DNA from: Glandiceps talaboti
Lineage: Eukaryota > Hemichordata > Enteropneusta > Spengelidae
NCBI RefSeq assembly: GCF_964340395.1
Contig: NC_135562.1
Coordinates: 16,254,985 to 16,318,984 of the forward strand
Direction of reading: 5' to 3'
Length of the DNA: 64,000 bases
Shown here: positions 39,118 to 49,543 of the stretch, in pieces
How the letters are laid out: the number at the start of each line of letters is the position of its first letter
Position numbering within the stretch: the stretch's first letter is position 1
Notes under the pieces: generated by a model
Told to the model about the DNA's origin: nothing
Databases searched by the model: none
The model's input: the letters and a program-made list of their open reading frames with translations, nothing else
Program-made: the position numbers and the translations under genes

Positions 39118-40050
39118 AGAGAGAGAGAGCTCAAATGAATGAAATTTAATCTGTATTTTGATAGTCAAAAGAACAGAAGATTTTACCTTAACCAATCACA
39201 TGTTTAACAGTTGTCAGGTAAACAGGTCGATACAATTCAGAGTGATACAAAGATAATAAACACTCAACGTTGTGCGTTGAAATGTTAATATTATGGACAT
39301 TCATTTATTTAGACATTTAGTTTCAACCTGCAATAGCTGAAACAGTGAACATTTTTCATATGACCCCTATACTATTATTTTATTATTTATGCTGTACCAT
39401 CTTGAAAGTTGTTTAAGCATATTTTTTTAGGTTCCGCACACAGTATAATATAATGTTAACAGCCAGACATACATAGGCCGCCTGACACACTTTAAGATGC
39501 ACAGACGTAAGATGAAGTAATTCGTTGTAGCAAAGCTGTAGTTTCATCTTTAATTTAAGACGGAGATCGTAATTCGTTTTACGACCAATGAGTGGATCAG
39601 AAGAAACGTGAAGTAACCACTCGCGAAATCGAACGTAGTAACTGTTTGTTCATGGTGAGTTGCCCATTATTGTCTTTTAGTAACATATCACAAGTGTCCT
39701 GCCCTTCCATAAAACTTCACCATTTCATTTCCAAGACAAAAAACACTATTTCAAACTATTTAAATGTTTAGGTTTATATTAAAAATTCACAAATTTAAAG
39801 AAACACCCTAGAATATCACTTATCTCAACATAATGTTGACGGCTGTAAACTGTATTTCTTTGTTTGATCATTAAATTAAAACAGTTCAACATGGATAGTT
39901 TGATGTTTTCTGTTTGGAATTTTTTTTTAGGGGGTACGTTTGGTTAATATTTGAAAAAAAATTCTTTAGGATAACAATCACTTGTTAACTAACCAATACA
40001 TAAATATGACAAAATAAACAACGTAACAAAAACAGATCTGAAATAAAATT

Positions 40051-40078
40051 GGAAGGTGGGTGGGTGGGTGGGTGGGCA
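40051..40078. repeat. (GGGT)n, short G-rich microsatellite
   Basis: Five GGTG-type units in a row; four or more runs of three G on the plus strand fit a quadruplex pattern. Confidence 0.8.
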
Positions 40079-40261
40079 AGACATACAAACCCCACAACTT
40101 AGTGGTTTGAACAGATGCGATTGAAAACACAAGCTTGAGAAAACTAAACAAAGCTAAAAAAAATGTGTGAGTTATCTTTAGGTGATTTAACTCCATTAAA
40201 ACGATTCAATATTTAGTGTATCAGTTGTATATAAATTTTTGTCAAGAAAGAGGATCAAAAT

Positions 40262-40680
40262 ATTGCGATGTTAGTATGATTTTAGTGGAGCCAGATGATA
40301 AAATGTAGCAATTTTTGTAAGGTATAGTGGAGCCAGATGATAAAATGTAGCAATGTTTTTAAGATATAGTGGCGCCAGATGATAAAATGTAGCAATGTTT
40401 GTAAGATATAGTGGCGCCAGATGATAAAATGTAGCAATTTTTGTAAGGTATAGTGGAGCCAGATGATAAAATGTAGCAATGTTTGTAAGATATAGTGGCG
40501 CCAGATTATAAAATGTAGCAATGTTTGTAAGATATAGTGGCGCCAGATTATAAAATGTAGCAATGTTTGTAAGATATATTGGCGCCAGATTATAAAATGT
40601 AGCAATGTTTGTAAGATTTTTATCGAGTTTGATGATAAAATGTAGCAAAGTTAGTAATATTTTATCGAACCAAGAGGACA
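40262..40680 (-). repeat. 42-bp minisatellite array (dispersed family), locus 3
   Basis: About nine and a half direct copies with exact 42-bp spacing (the CCAGAT block starts at 40291, 40333, 40375, 40417, 40459, 40501, 40543, 40585). Minus-strand unit core: TTGCTACATTTTATC, then CTGGCGCCACTATATCTTA. Because 42 is a multiple of three, two minus frames stay open (158 and 107 codons) with a 14-residue peptide repeat; I regard these as by-products. The last copies at 40627-40680 are degraded. Confidence 0.9.
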
Positions 40681-41757
40681 TTCTTTTTTCCGATTTACTG
40701 GCTTCTGTTGTAGCCCGTAAATGAGCATTTCTTCCTGTAAACGTCAAAATATAAAATGTGCTGTCGACCTTGGTTTGTACAAGTCTTATTGAAAAATTAC
40801 TCTCAATAATACACAGCAGAATTGCAGTATGTGAAAATCATAATGCAACTTGACCGTTTTTTTATTCAAAGTTATGAAAGTAAAGGAGTTCTCGCTATGA
40901 AACAGATTTCAAGGGAAAAATACATTTCACTTAGCCCCTGGGGCTTGACCTACAAATAGGAATTGAGCGAATTCGTGTTATTTTGACCTTTAGGATTTTC
41001 GCGGTTTAAGTCTTCAGTTGCGAACACTTAGTCTATGCATAGTTACTAATCCCAAACGTTGCCATTCAGCGAATATGGGCAATGCAATTAAGTGTGTTTA
41101 TTTTAACCATAGCCTAAATTAGACTGTCTCGGATGCATCTATATAGTATCTCTATCTGGAACGTTCTTTTGATCCACTTTGTTCGAAAAAGCCTTTGTCG
41201 GGCCGAAGTTTAATAGAAGCCAATTTATTAATATAATAATACGAAAATCGCCCACTTTATTACTATAGCAACGGGATGAGCAAATTCAGATATGGTTAGG
41301 TCGAAAGAAATTACTTGATGAGTAAGGATCGCCGGGGGTGGAGATGGCTTGATTGTAAAAGGAACACTTGCATTGATGAGACTGAGTCGTTTTTTATGGA
41401 TGCAAGTTCGATAATGTAATACAAGGGGAATATGCCGAGTTTATTTGTTGTTTTGTAGGTGACTTATTAAAATGTACTTGAACGTAGGTAGGTATCTAGT
41501 GACACATATTTACTGTGTTTTTTTGGAAAACTTCAAACCATTTTATTCAAGTATTACCGATTTGATGACATAAAATTGTCAATGAAAACCAACTCTGTCA
41601 CAAACTGTGATATGAAGGTTATTTAAATGCTATCCAAAATATATATCATGAACGTTTTACCTGATCAGTTCGATCATTGTCATGCACGTATATTTAATTT
41701 ATTTCTATAAACCATTCGGGAGTGAACAAATTCGAATTCGCGTTTCGAGTTTAATGT

Positions 41758-41762
41758 TGACC

Positions 41763-41818
<56 letters not shown>

Positions 41819-41948
41819 AACAAACAGACAGACAGTGACAAAATACAGATATACAGACATACACACACACATACATACATACATACATACATACATACAT
41901 ACATACACACACATACATACATACATACATACATACATACATACATAC
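41758..41948. repeat. Compound microsatellite (GACA then ATAC)
   Basis: (GACA) about 14 units with an AAAC interruption, a short spacer, then (ATAC)/(AC). Confidence 0.95.
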
Positions 41949-42368
41949 GCCCAGCTTGTCATATTATCTTAAATACATCTGACTGTTAGCATTCGGTATA
42001 TGCTGTAATAGTACTGAATTACTTGTAGTTTTGTGTGATTTAAATTTGATATTAATAAGTGTAAAAAAATACGTGTCAATCCATCTAAACCCAACAATGT
42101 CATAACTCTACCGTGGGAATGTAATTTTTGGTGAGAACTGAATCTAAATTCTCATTCCGCCAAAAAATGGCAGTTAATGTATTCAGTCAACCCTGGGATA
42201 TACACCATCCTTGATCATAGCCTGTAGCCTTTTACTATATATAGCAAACGTTAAGGACTTTCATCGCTCCACACCAATTACACAAGTATTTCAATTAAAT
42301 GTATTATTATATCAAATTGTTAGCAACTATAGACTATACCTAGTGACGAAATCCTTTCCATTAACATA

Positions 42369-42389
42369 TGTGAGTGTGTGTGGGGGGTG

Positions 42390-42426
<37 letters not shown>

Positions 42427-42430
42427 GGGG
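42369..42430. repeat. (TG)n with G-runs
   Basis: GTGTGTGTGGGGGGTGGGG, then (TG) about 17 units, then seven G. Plus strand G-rich. Confidence 0.9.
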
Positions 42431-42964
42431 TTATGTCAACATATTCACAATTAATCAAACATTTTGTTTCACAGAGAATGTATTTTTGTCGTGAAATAAC
42501 ATATTGTATAATTTATAACAAACGACCTGTATCTGTATAAATTAAGCAAATTTGACAAGAAACGAGGGATGGAAATTGTTGAAGATTTCATATCGACCTG
42601 AAGAATAAATCAAAATGTGTATGACAGATATTCTTCCTGTGTACCCACCTATTCTATTGTCTCCAATGCATCATGATATCCTGAAAGTAACGAAATTGAA
42701 TGTACAGACACAATTTATCTTGCAATATCATCAATATATTATCATCTCAAAACAGGGTTGTCTCCTTATGTTATCAAAGCTCATATCTAAGTACGCTGCA
42801 CAGCACACAATCATTTTTTGTCAACACGGTACACAGTTAAAAAGCATCCTGTGTTTTGCAATTAATTCAATGTATTCAGTGATCGATTGCTTAGTTTCTT
42901 TTCAGCTCACCTTATCATGAAACGCAAACACAAACTTAAAGAAACTGACATGTTACAATAATTG

Positions 42965-43335
42965 AAGCTGGCACACCTGGCAACAAAACTTTATCTGCCT
43001 TGACAAAAGATCTTACTAACATTCATTTGCTACATTTTATCATTTGGCTTGACAAATATCATACTAAACATAGTTACATGTTATCAATGGCTTGACAAAT
43101 ATCATACTAATATAGCTACATTTTACTATTGGCTTGAAAAATATCATGCTAACATAGCTACATTTTATCAATAGCTTGACAAATATACTAACATATAGTT
43201 ATATTTTATCAGTGGCTTAACAAATATCAAACTAGCATTGCTACATTTAAGTCTGCCTTGAAAAAATATCTTACATTGTTACATTTTATCGTCTGGCACC
43301 ACACGAATTCAACTGCAATTGTTCTATCCTTTCAA
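42965..43335 (+). repeat. 42-bp minisatellite array, locus 4 (opposite orientation to locus 3)
   Basis: About eight diverged units, GCTACATTTTATC, then TGGCTTGACAAATATC, then TACTAACAT, with starts spaced 38-44 bp (43029, 43073, 43115, 43157, 43198, 43240, 43278). This is the same unit as locus 3 but on the other strand. The two arrays face each other across about 2.3 kb. Confidence 0.85.
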
Positions 43336-43393
43336 GGGTGAGGATCACCTACGGAATCGGTAGATGTAGCTCAATCTAAAAACAACCATGTTG

Positions 43394-43636
43394 CTAATAT
43401 TTTTTGGTGACTTCGGAGATAAGACTTAATAGTTCTAATAAGATCTGTAGGGTCTGTGGTCTACCAGGTGACTTTCTGTTACATTTTAATTGGGATTCTA
43501 AAATCGGTATCCACTCTATCAAGTTGTAAAGTGTCGCCGGTTCATGTTCTACATTGTCTAAAAGATTGCTTACATAACCTCTCACACCTAACAGATGTAC
43601 GTACTCGTTAGTTTCCCCTTTCCTTGCTATTTGCAT
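43394..43636 (-). CDS. Hypothetical 80-residue ORF beside the 42-bp repeat array
   Basis: This open frame has a balanced amino-acid composition (RGYVSNLLDNVEHEPATLY, then LIEWIPILESQ, then a Leu-rich C terminus) and is not built from simple repeats, unlike most ORFs here. It starts about 300 bp beyond one end of the plus-strand 42-bp minisatellite. I do not recognise a family. It could be a fragment of an uncharacterised mobile-element protein or a chance frame; no splice sites or upstream extension were evident. Confidence 0.2.
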   Translation of the reverse strand: MQIARKGETNEYVHLLGVRGYVSNLLDNVEHEPATLYNLIEWIPILESQLKCNRKSPGRPQTLQILLELLSLISEVTKKY

Positions 43637-43848
43637 TCATTATTCCATTCGTGGAAAAAGGGTACGTTTTTACATGCATGTCATGGACATTTGATGTCAG
43701 TTTTTCCTCCCAAAGGTAAACACTGTTGCGAAATGCGTGAAGTCATTTGACGGTGGGAAACCAGGATTTTCTGTTGACATAGATAATTTGTGTGAATTTT
43801 AGCGTATTGAGTTTGACAATTGATAATAATGATAATTGATATTAATAT

Positions 43849-43935
<87 letters not shown>
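43849..43935. repeat. (TA)n microsatellite, about 85 bp
   Basis: A perfect TA run. A candidate cruciform site and an unstable spot for assembly. Confidence 0.95.
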
Positions 43936-43940
<5 letters not shown>

Positions 43941-44113
43941 CTTACTTCAAAAGAATAAGGATGTAATAAGTCGTTACTCAGTGATTCACGCTTCGAGCGA
44001 TCTTCAGACAACTAAATTGGGATTGTCATGGTCGGTATACACTTAATGTGTGTACATATTACGTAACAAAATGGTCGGACTAAACTATTATTTATGGGAT
44101 TTACTTCTATAAC

Positions 44114-44162
44114 TGGCGAGCGAGTATTTGCCTTCATGAATATTTTTTTTTCTCGCTCGCCA
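44114..44162. other. GC-rich perfect 11-bp hairpin
   Basis: TGGCGAGCGAG at 44114-44124 and CTCGCTCGCCA at 44152-44162, a 27-nt AT-rich loop, followed directly by a TA run. A rho-independent-type terminator is not meaningful in a eukaryotic context. Function unknown. Confidence 0.5.
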
Positions 44163-44439
44163 ACTATATATATATATATATGGGAGTGTCTTGTTACCGG
44201 CGCCTGTCAGCAGCATAACTTGCTCGTGACAGGTTCGGGATTTTTACGGAATCAATTTGATGTGTATTGACAAAACACGCTCTTGTTACCTTTGAAAATG
44301 ATTGCCTTTGTACCCTGAATACACAGAACTTTCAAAAAATGTCCAAATCATGAGCAAGCGTGAAACTGACATGACGGGGCTGGGGTTACATAACGTTTAC
44401 CGATATGTGTTTCATCACACCTAAACCAGTTGTTCTATA

Positions 44440-44500
44440 TAATAATAATAATAAATTCTTATCAGCGCATTACGCAACAGCCTCAATGCGCTTTACAAAA
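44440..44500 (-). repeat. Probable 3' end of a truncated LINE or SINE, minus strand
   Basis: On the minus strand: GTAAAGCGCATTGAGGCTGT, then TGCGCTGATAAGAATTTA, ending in (TTA) units. GCGC-containing 3' ends with a short triplet tail are characteristic of L2/CR1-like elements. Only the terminal about 60 bp is recognisable. Confidence 0.35.
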
Positions 44501-44721
44501 CTGAAAAAAAAGAACAAACTTGCATAGAAATCAAAACCAAAACCAAAAACTTGACGTTCACTATTGATTTCTATTAAAAGTACAATATGTCTTGAACGTT
44601 TGTAGACAAGAGTATGGCACAAACTTAATTTGCAAAAAACGACAACTTGAAATTCACTAAAAATCAAAACTTAATGATTACTGCATGTAAAAGTATATAT
44701 CGCTTTGTAACGTTGTTAAAA

Positions 44722-44751
44722 AATGTTGTTGTTGTTGTTGTTGTTGTTGTA
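44722..44751. repeat. (TTG)n microsatellite, short
   Basis: About nine perfect TTG units. Confidence 0.9.
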
Positions 44752-46239
44752 AAGATTCGGTTTACTTCATCGTACATTGCAGTATACATTCTTTTAGTGG
44801 TATGAGTACACATGTATCATGACAAGTTGAGAAAAACACGTGTGCGTTAGAACAACACGTCATTATGTGCGCTAGTACTAGAAGTAGCACTGACCCATTG
44901 GAAATACGCGTTCACTTTACCCCATGTTTTTGTTCCAAAGCTATTTTGCTCATGCTGACAGTATAGTGTACCATCTTATTTCAAATATTCTGGCCAGTTT
45001 CACAATATTGAATTTTATTCATGCAACAAACTGTAGGTTTTTTTAGATTAATTATCTTTACCCGTTGCACACTGATGGCTCGTGTAGTACTAGTACATTA
45101 TACATCATACATGCGGCCATGAGTCGTGGCGGTGTACATGTGTGTACGCCCGGTTGTTGGAAAAAAACACGAGCTATCACACGTAAGTTAACAGTTTTGA
45201 GAACTGATATAATGTTTGAGCAATCAAGTTCAAAGGTAATGAGAATGTGTATTTGACGCCGAAACACGTCGTAAGGGACGTCAAATGCCTGGGTCATATT
45301 TTTTCTATTTCTGTGAATGTTCATGTTATGACAATTGCTAATACATTACATTTATAACAAGATTAATTATACAGGATAGCACGCTCTAAACAAATTATTG
45401 AAATGTCTCGTATGAGCGATGCGAATAACCAGTAAAACGTCTACACGTAATCCATTATAGCTAATGCACCAACCGATACACTTAAGAGGGGTCACTTCAT
45501 TCTAAATCTCACTGCAATGTAAAAACAAAACTTACTCAGGATCAATTTTAGCAACTGTCAATCACACGAATGCCGTCAGATATACTATAGTAAACGGAAA
45601 CACCTGTGTGGCGTTAAGTGTCTTGCTATAAGTGGTATTGCATTTTTATACTCAACGATTGTATATCTCTAAAAAAAACACACCAAAAAACAAAGGAATA
45701 CGCCAGGAATTACGGTTGGTATATCAACACACGTTGTCTTCATGGCATATATTTTCATTTCTCAGGAAACGGAAACTCATAAGTAATACTACCGGAAATG
45801 ACATCACACTATCCCACCTGCGTTATTCTGTTATTTAGCCGAGAAAAAATAGTTGTACCTTCGCTTTTGTATAGTTAACATTATTATAATTTCACCAATA
45901 TACAAAGTTTTATTTAGGATGAACGAAAATAGGTGTATGACTTCTTTTTTTACAACTTCATTCTCCAAGTAAATCTGCCAGAAGGTCGTAGCCAATATAT
46001 TTCATGTTGGTTCTTTTACCTCGAACATGGCATTGATCTTACTCATCGTTGACAGTAATAGCGTGATATTATTTGGGTCTAATGGGTCACAATCATTAGT
46101 TATAAAAGTCCGGTATGATCAAATTATCATCTGTATATGCGAACTTTATGTTGGATCTATTGGTATTTCGTTTCCAATTTAAGTAACAATTTATTGATAC
46201 AGAAAGCAAATGCAGTTAGAACGTCACATAATCTTTCAC

Positions 46240-46240
<1 letters not shown>

Positions 46241-46326
<86 letters not shown>

Positions 46327-46424
46327 GTATGTATGTATGTATGTATGTATGTATGTATGTATGTATGTATGTACGTACGTATGTATGTATGTATGTATGT
46401 ATCTCCAAGTCCATATATCCATCC

Positions 46425-46456
<32 letters not shown>

Positions 46457-46578
46457 CTCTATCTCTCTATCTATCTATCTATCTATCTATCTGTCTGTCT
46501 GTCTATCTATATATCTATATATCTATCTATTTATCTATCTATCTATCCCATCCATCCATCCATCCATATATTTATCTC
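46241..46578. repeat. Compound microsatellite (TGTC, TGTA, TATC)
   Basis: (TGTC) about 20 units, (TGTA) with two GTAC units, a short spacer, (TATC) with TGTC interspersed, ending with (CATC). Frames reading CLSV, CMYV and YLSI are artefacts. Confidence 0.95.
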
Positions 46579-47150
46579 AACACACGTTTAAACATGGATA
46601 GATAAGATTAAATAGGCATGACAAGATTCACAATTTAAATGTTGTTTTCACCCCAACTTGTGAATAAATAATATATCCTATTTGCCAATTTTCAACCCCA
46701 TAAGCTTTTTCTCGGATCACTTCCTTTATCATTATTCCATTCCATTCTAGCATAAATGTATCTGTAGCGCATAACATATACAATAAATATAGTTTCAGAA
46801 CACATAATTCTCATTATTTATTCTCGAAACTCTTGATCCTGATTTTATTAAGTTCATTGAGGAATATGATCATAAACGTTTTAATGCAATCACGTACTAC
46901 ATTAGTCTTTGTCGTCTGCCATAACATGATACGTGTTAAAGATAAAAAAAAATGTTTCTGGCAAGAACAGTTCGTTTAAAATGGTGCGAGAACGCAATTT
47001 CTTTTATTCTCAATAAACATATCACTTAGTCTACTATCTATGACAGTTACTGTGGTAGAGGCGCCGTGTGTTGGCAGCCACGCATTTGTTGAGCTCCTGA
47101 TTTTATTGGATTTTATGACGATTTTACATTGACAATGACCTTTTGATACC

Positions 47151-47888
47151 ATGGTTGGTGCCAGTGAAGATACCAGGAGTATGATGTTTGTAGTTTTAAT
47201 CCTTGGAGTATTATATTCAGTGAGTAATCTGTCTTTGAACTTTTGCTGTGAAAGATCTCGATTTTTGGACATGAACATGGTGGGCAATATGGAGAGTGAA
47301 AACAATAGAATGAACTTGAACGTCAGAATTTGTTATTCAAATGAGACATTGTTGGCACTCAGATCACCTGGTGAAATTTCAAGAAAATTATCACATACAT
47401 TAAAGGAGATTGGAATCTTGAAACATTACAGAGGAAAGCGCGCTGGGGTGAAACAACGTTGCAGACCATGGGATATAAACAATGGAGTACGATTTGCAAA
47501 CCTACGGTACCCCAAAATTACGAAGTGTCACCATAAGAAGATGCCAAAGTCCATAACATTTGGACTAGTAAATGTCCGTTCCATTAAAAATAAATGTCAA
47601 ATTTTTCGGGATTATCTTGTCCAGAACAGTATTGACATTTGCGTTATCACTGAGACTTGGTTGAGGGTAAAAGATTCAGCAACACGGTCAGCTTGTCTCC
47701 CCCCTGCATATAACATCAACGATTTTCCCAGGCAAAATAGAACCGGGGGTGGTGTCGGAGTGGTTTATCGGGAAGACTTGTTCGAAGTAAGAAGAGTAAA
47801 AGCGGGAGAAGAAAGTTCGTTTGAATACACACAATGGGTGGCCTTCAGATTGGCACTTTTCCAGCTGTGTGGAAAGAAGCTACAGTAA
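47151..47888 (+). pseudogene. LINE ORF2 5' remnant: N-terminal part of APE-type endonuclease
   Basis: This open frame of 245 codons starts with a leader typical of CR1-like ORF2 proteins (YSNETLLALRS, then a basic KRAGVKQRCRP). From about residue 128 it contains the start of the apurinic-type endonuclease: LVNVRSIKNK, then IDICVITETWL with the metal-binding Glu, then GGGVGVVYR. These nick the target DNA in target-primed reverse transcription. The domain stops after about 110 residues. The later endonuclease motifs (with the catalytic His) are missing, and the frame runs on for some 18 residues in the wrong phase over the RT coding sequence. The break lies near 47825-47845. By comparison with usual ORF2 length, the end of the endonuclease, the linker and the first part of the RT domain have been lost. 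Confidence 0.7.
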
Positions 47889-49270
47889 TACCACTGATTA
47901 AAAAAACAGGTGGTGGTACTGAGCTATCCAATTACAGACCAGTCAGCAACCTCCCATTCATATCGAAACTCGTAGAACGCGTTGTCGCCGACCAACTTAC
48001 CAAGCATATGCAGATTAATGCACCGTTACCAATACACCAATCGGCATACAGACAGCACCACAGTACAGAGACTGTTCTTGGTAAAGTTGTATCCGACATA
48101 CTAGAGTGCATGGGTCGAAAAGAAGTCGCACTATTAGTTCTCCTCGATTTGAGTGCTGCCTTTGACACAGTGGACCATAATATACTCATTGACATTATGC
48201 AAAAAGAATTTGGTATCAAAAATGTCGCTCTCGATTGGCTATCTTCGTATCCTGTCAACAGATCACAACGAGTCTTGATATCTGGCAGTACATCTGAGAG
48301 TGTTCAAATGAAGTTCGGAGTCCCACAAGGGTCTTGTCTCGGTCCAGTTCTTTTCACAGCCTATTCCAGTACACTATTTCACGTCATTAACAAACATATG
48401 ATAACTTCTCATGGTTACGCAGATGACACACAACTCGTAAAGATGTTCAAGCCCCGGATAAGTGATCAAACCGAGGTCACAATGTGTATAGAGAGGTGTA
48501 TACGGGATATTCAGTCCTGGATGACAACACATCGACTCAAGTTAAACGATAGCAAAACAGAAGTCATGATCTTAGGAACACCTCAACAATTAGCAAAGAC
48601 TACAATTGAACATATTGCAGTCGGAAATGATCAAATACAAGTAGTAGACCATGTACGTAATTTGGGTGGATGGCTAGACTCTAATCTATCAATGGATCGC
48701 CATGTCAATCAAATCTGCAAGAAAGTGAACCACAACTTACACAATATTCGTCAGATCCGGAAATATTTAAATCAAAGCGCAACTGAAACATTAGTTCATT
48801 CTCTAATTACTTCACATCTAGATTATGCGAATACCATAATGTTTGGAATGTCGCAATACTTGTTTGATAGGTTGCAACGAGTTCAGAATAATGCGGCACG
48901 TGTGGTTAAAGGGTTAAGAAAGTACGACAGTATCTCCAAAACTCTCATTGAGTTACACTGGCTTCCTGTAAAGGCAAGAGTTGATTTCAAAGTTATCCTC
49001 ACAGTTTTTAAAGCTCTAAATAACGCAGCACCTGTTTATATTCGTGACATGTTTGTCCGCCCTGATAAGCCTCGTTATAATTTACGCAAAAACTCCGTTA
49101 GAAATCTTGTAATTCCCCGTTCTTATAACAAGATTAATGATCGTGCCCTGGCCATTGCAGGACCTAGACTATGGAATTCCATTCCTGATGATCTCAAAGA
49201 CCTTTCAGAACTTGAACTTTTTAAACGAAAACTTAAAACACACCTCTTTAAAATGTATCATGAATTGTGA
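47834..49270 (+). CDS. Reverse transcriptase domain of the LINE (5'-truncated, frame open)
   Basis: A 478-codon open frame with the RT core. It begins in GTFPAVWKEATVIPLIKK (RT start region), then NYRPVSNLPFISKLVE, the Tyr-rich HQSAYRQHHSTET segment, motif A DLSAAFDTVDH (residues about 105-115), motif B GVPQGSCLGP (162-171), the catalytic YADD (195-198), and then the thumb/C-terminal block with RLQRVQNNAARVV and LHWLPVKARVDFK typical of CR1/L2/jockey-like elements. All polymerase aspartates are present and there is no internal stop, so the copy is probably young or its donor was active. No RNase H domain is present, which is normal for this group. The ATG at 47834 is incidental, since the natural ORF started in the lost upstream part. 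Confidence 0.85.
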   Translation: MGGLQIGTFPAVWKEATVIPLIKKTGGGTELSNYRPVSNLPFISKLVERVVADQLTKHMQINAPLPIHQSAYRQHHSTETVLGKVVSDILECMGRKEVALLVLLDLSAAFDTVDHNILIDIMQKEFGIKNVALDWLSSYPVNRSQRVLISGSTSESVQMKFGVPQGSCLGPVLFTAYSSTLFHVINKHMITSHGYADDTQLVKMFKPRISDQTEVTMCIERCIRDIQSWMTTHRLKLNDSKTEVMILGTPQQLAKTTIEHIAVGNDQIQVVDHVRNLGGWLDSNLSMDRHVNQICKKVNHNLHNIRQIRKYLNQSATETLVHSLITSHLDYANTIMFGMSQYLFDRLQRVQNNAARVVKGLRKYDSISKTLIELHWLPVKARVDFKVILTVFKALNNAAPVYIRDMFVRPDKPRYNLRKNSVRNLVIPRSYNKINDRALAIAGPRLWNSIPDDLKDLSELELFKRKLKTHLFKMYHEL

Positions 49271-49543
49271 TTTGGTTATTTGACTCAGAGTACAAAATTT
49301 TATTATCTTAGTGGTCATTTACGTTCGTTTTAATATTTGACATGCTTTTATAACAAGTCTCAGTCTATAATTTTAATGACCATTCACTATGATCCTTTTA
49401 ACATTTGACATTTTAAGGGTGTTAACGGTATACTTGTTTTTGTAGCATTCACCTTATTTACGTTTTTGTATTTTATGTGCAGCGCTTTTGAATATTTTAA
49501 ATAGAAAAGGCGCTTTAGAAAATAAATAAACTTAAACTTAAAC

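Larger units (their letters stand above)
39118..47053. other. Noncoding apart from listed repeats and the 43.4-kb ORF
   Basis: 40750-41757, 41949-42960 and 43640-46240 show nothing supportable beyond the microsatellites, the hairpin at 44.1 kb and the retroelement tail at 44.45 kb. The two opposing frames at 45058-45324 have no domain. Confidence 0.5.
47054..49543 (+). mobile_element. CR1/L2-like non-LTR retrotransposon, internally deleted
   Basis: LINE with an apparent GC-rich 5' leader, a partial APE-type endonuclease, a reverse transcriptase with a C-terminal thumb region, an AT-rich 3' UTR containing GGCGCTTTAGAA, and a short 3' tail repeating ACTTAA. The 3' tail with a microsatellite instead of poly(A) is typical of the CR1/L2 group. 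TTACTGT occurs immediately before the proposed 5' end (47047-47053) and immediately after the tail (49544-49550), a candidate target-site duplication. The flank after it matches a dispersed repeat also present at 9.1 kb. The endonuclease and RT parts are in different frames with the intervening domain missing, so this copy should not encode a complete protein. Confidence 0.75.

Noticed and set aside
40271-40747. Repeat-protein gene
   Set aside because: The frame is open only because the minisatellite period (42 bp) is divisible by three; no start or promoter context.
40262-43335. CRISPR array
   Set aside because: Units are contiguous tandem copies without unique spacers, and the window is eukaryotic.
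47932-48258. 108-codon minus-strand frame
   Set aside because: Antisense shadow of the reverse transcriptase.
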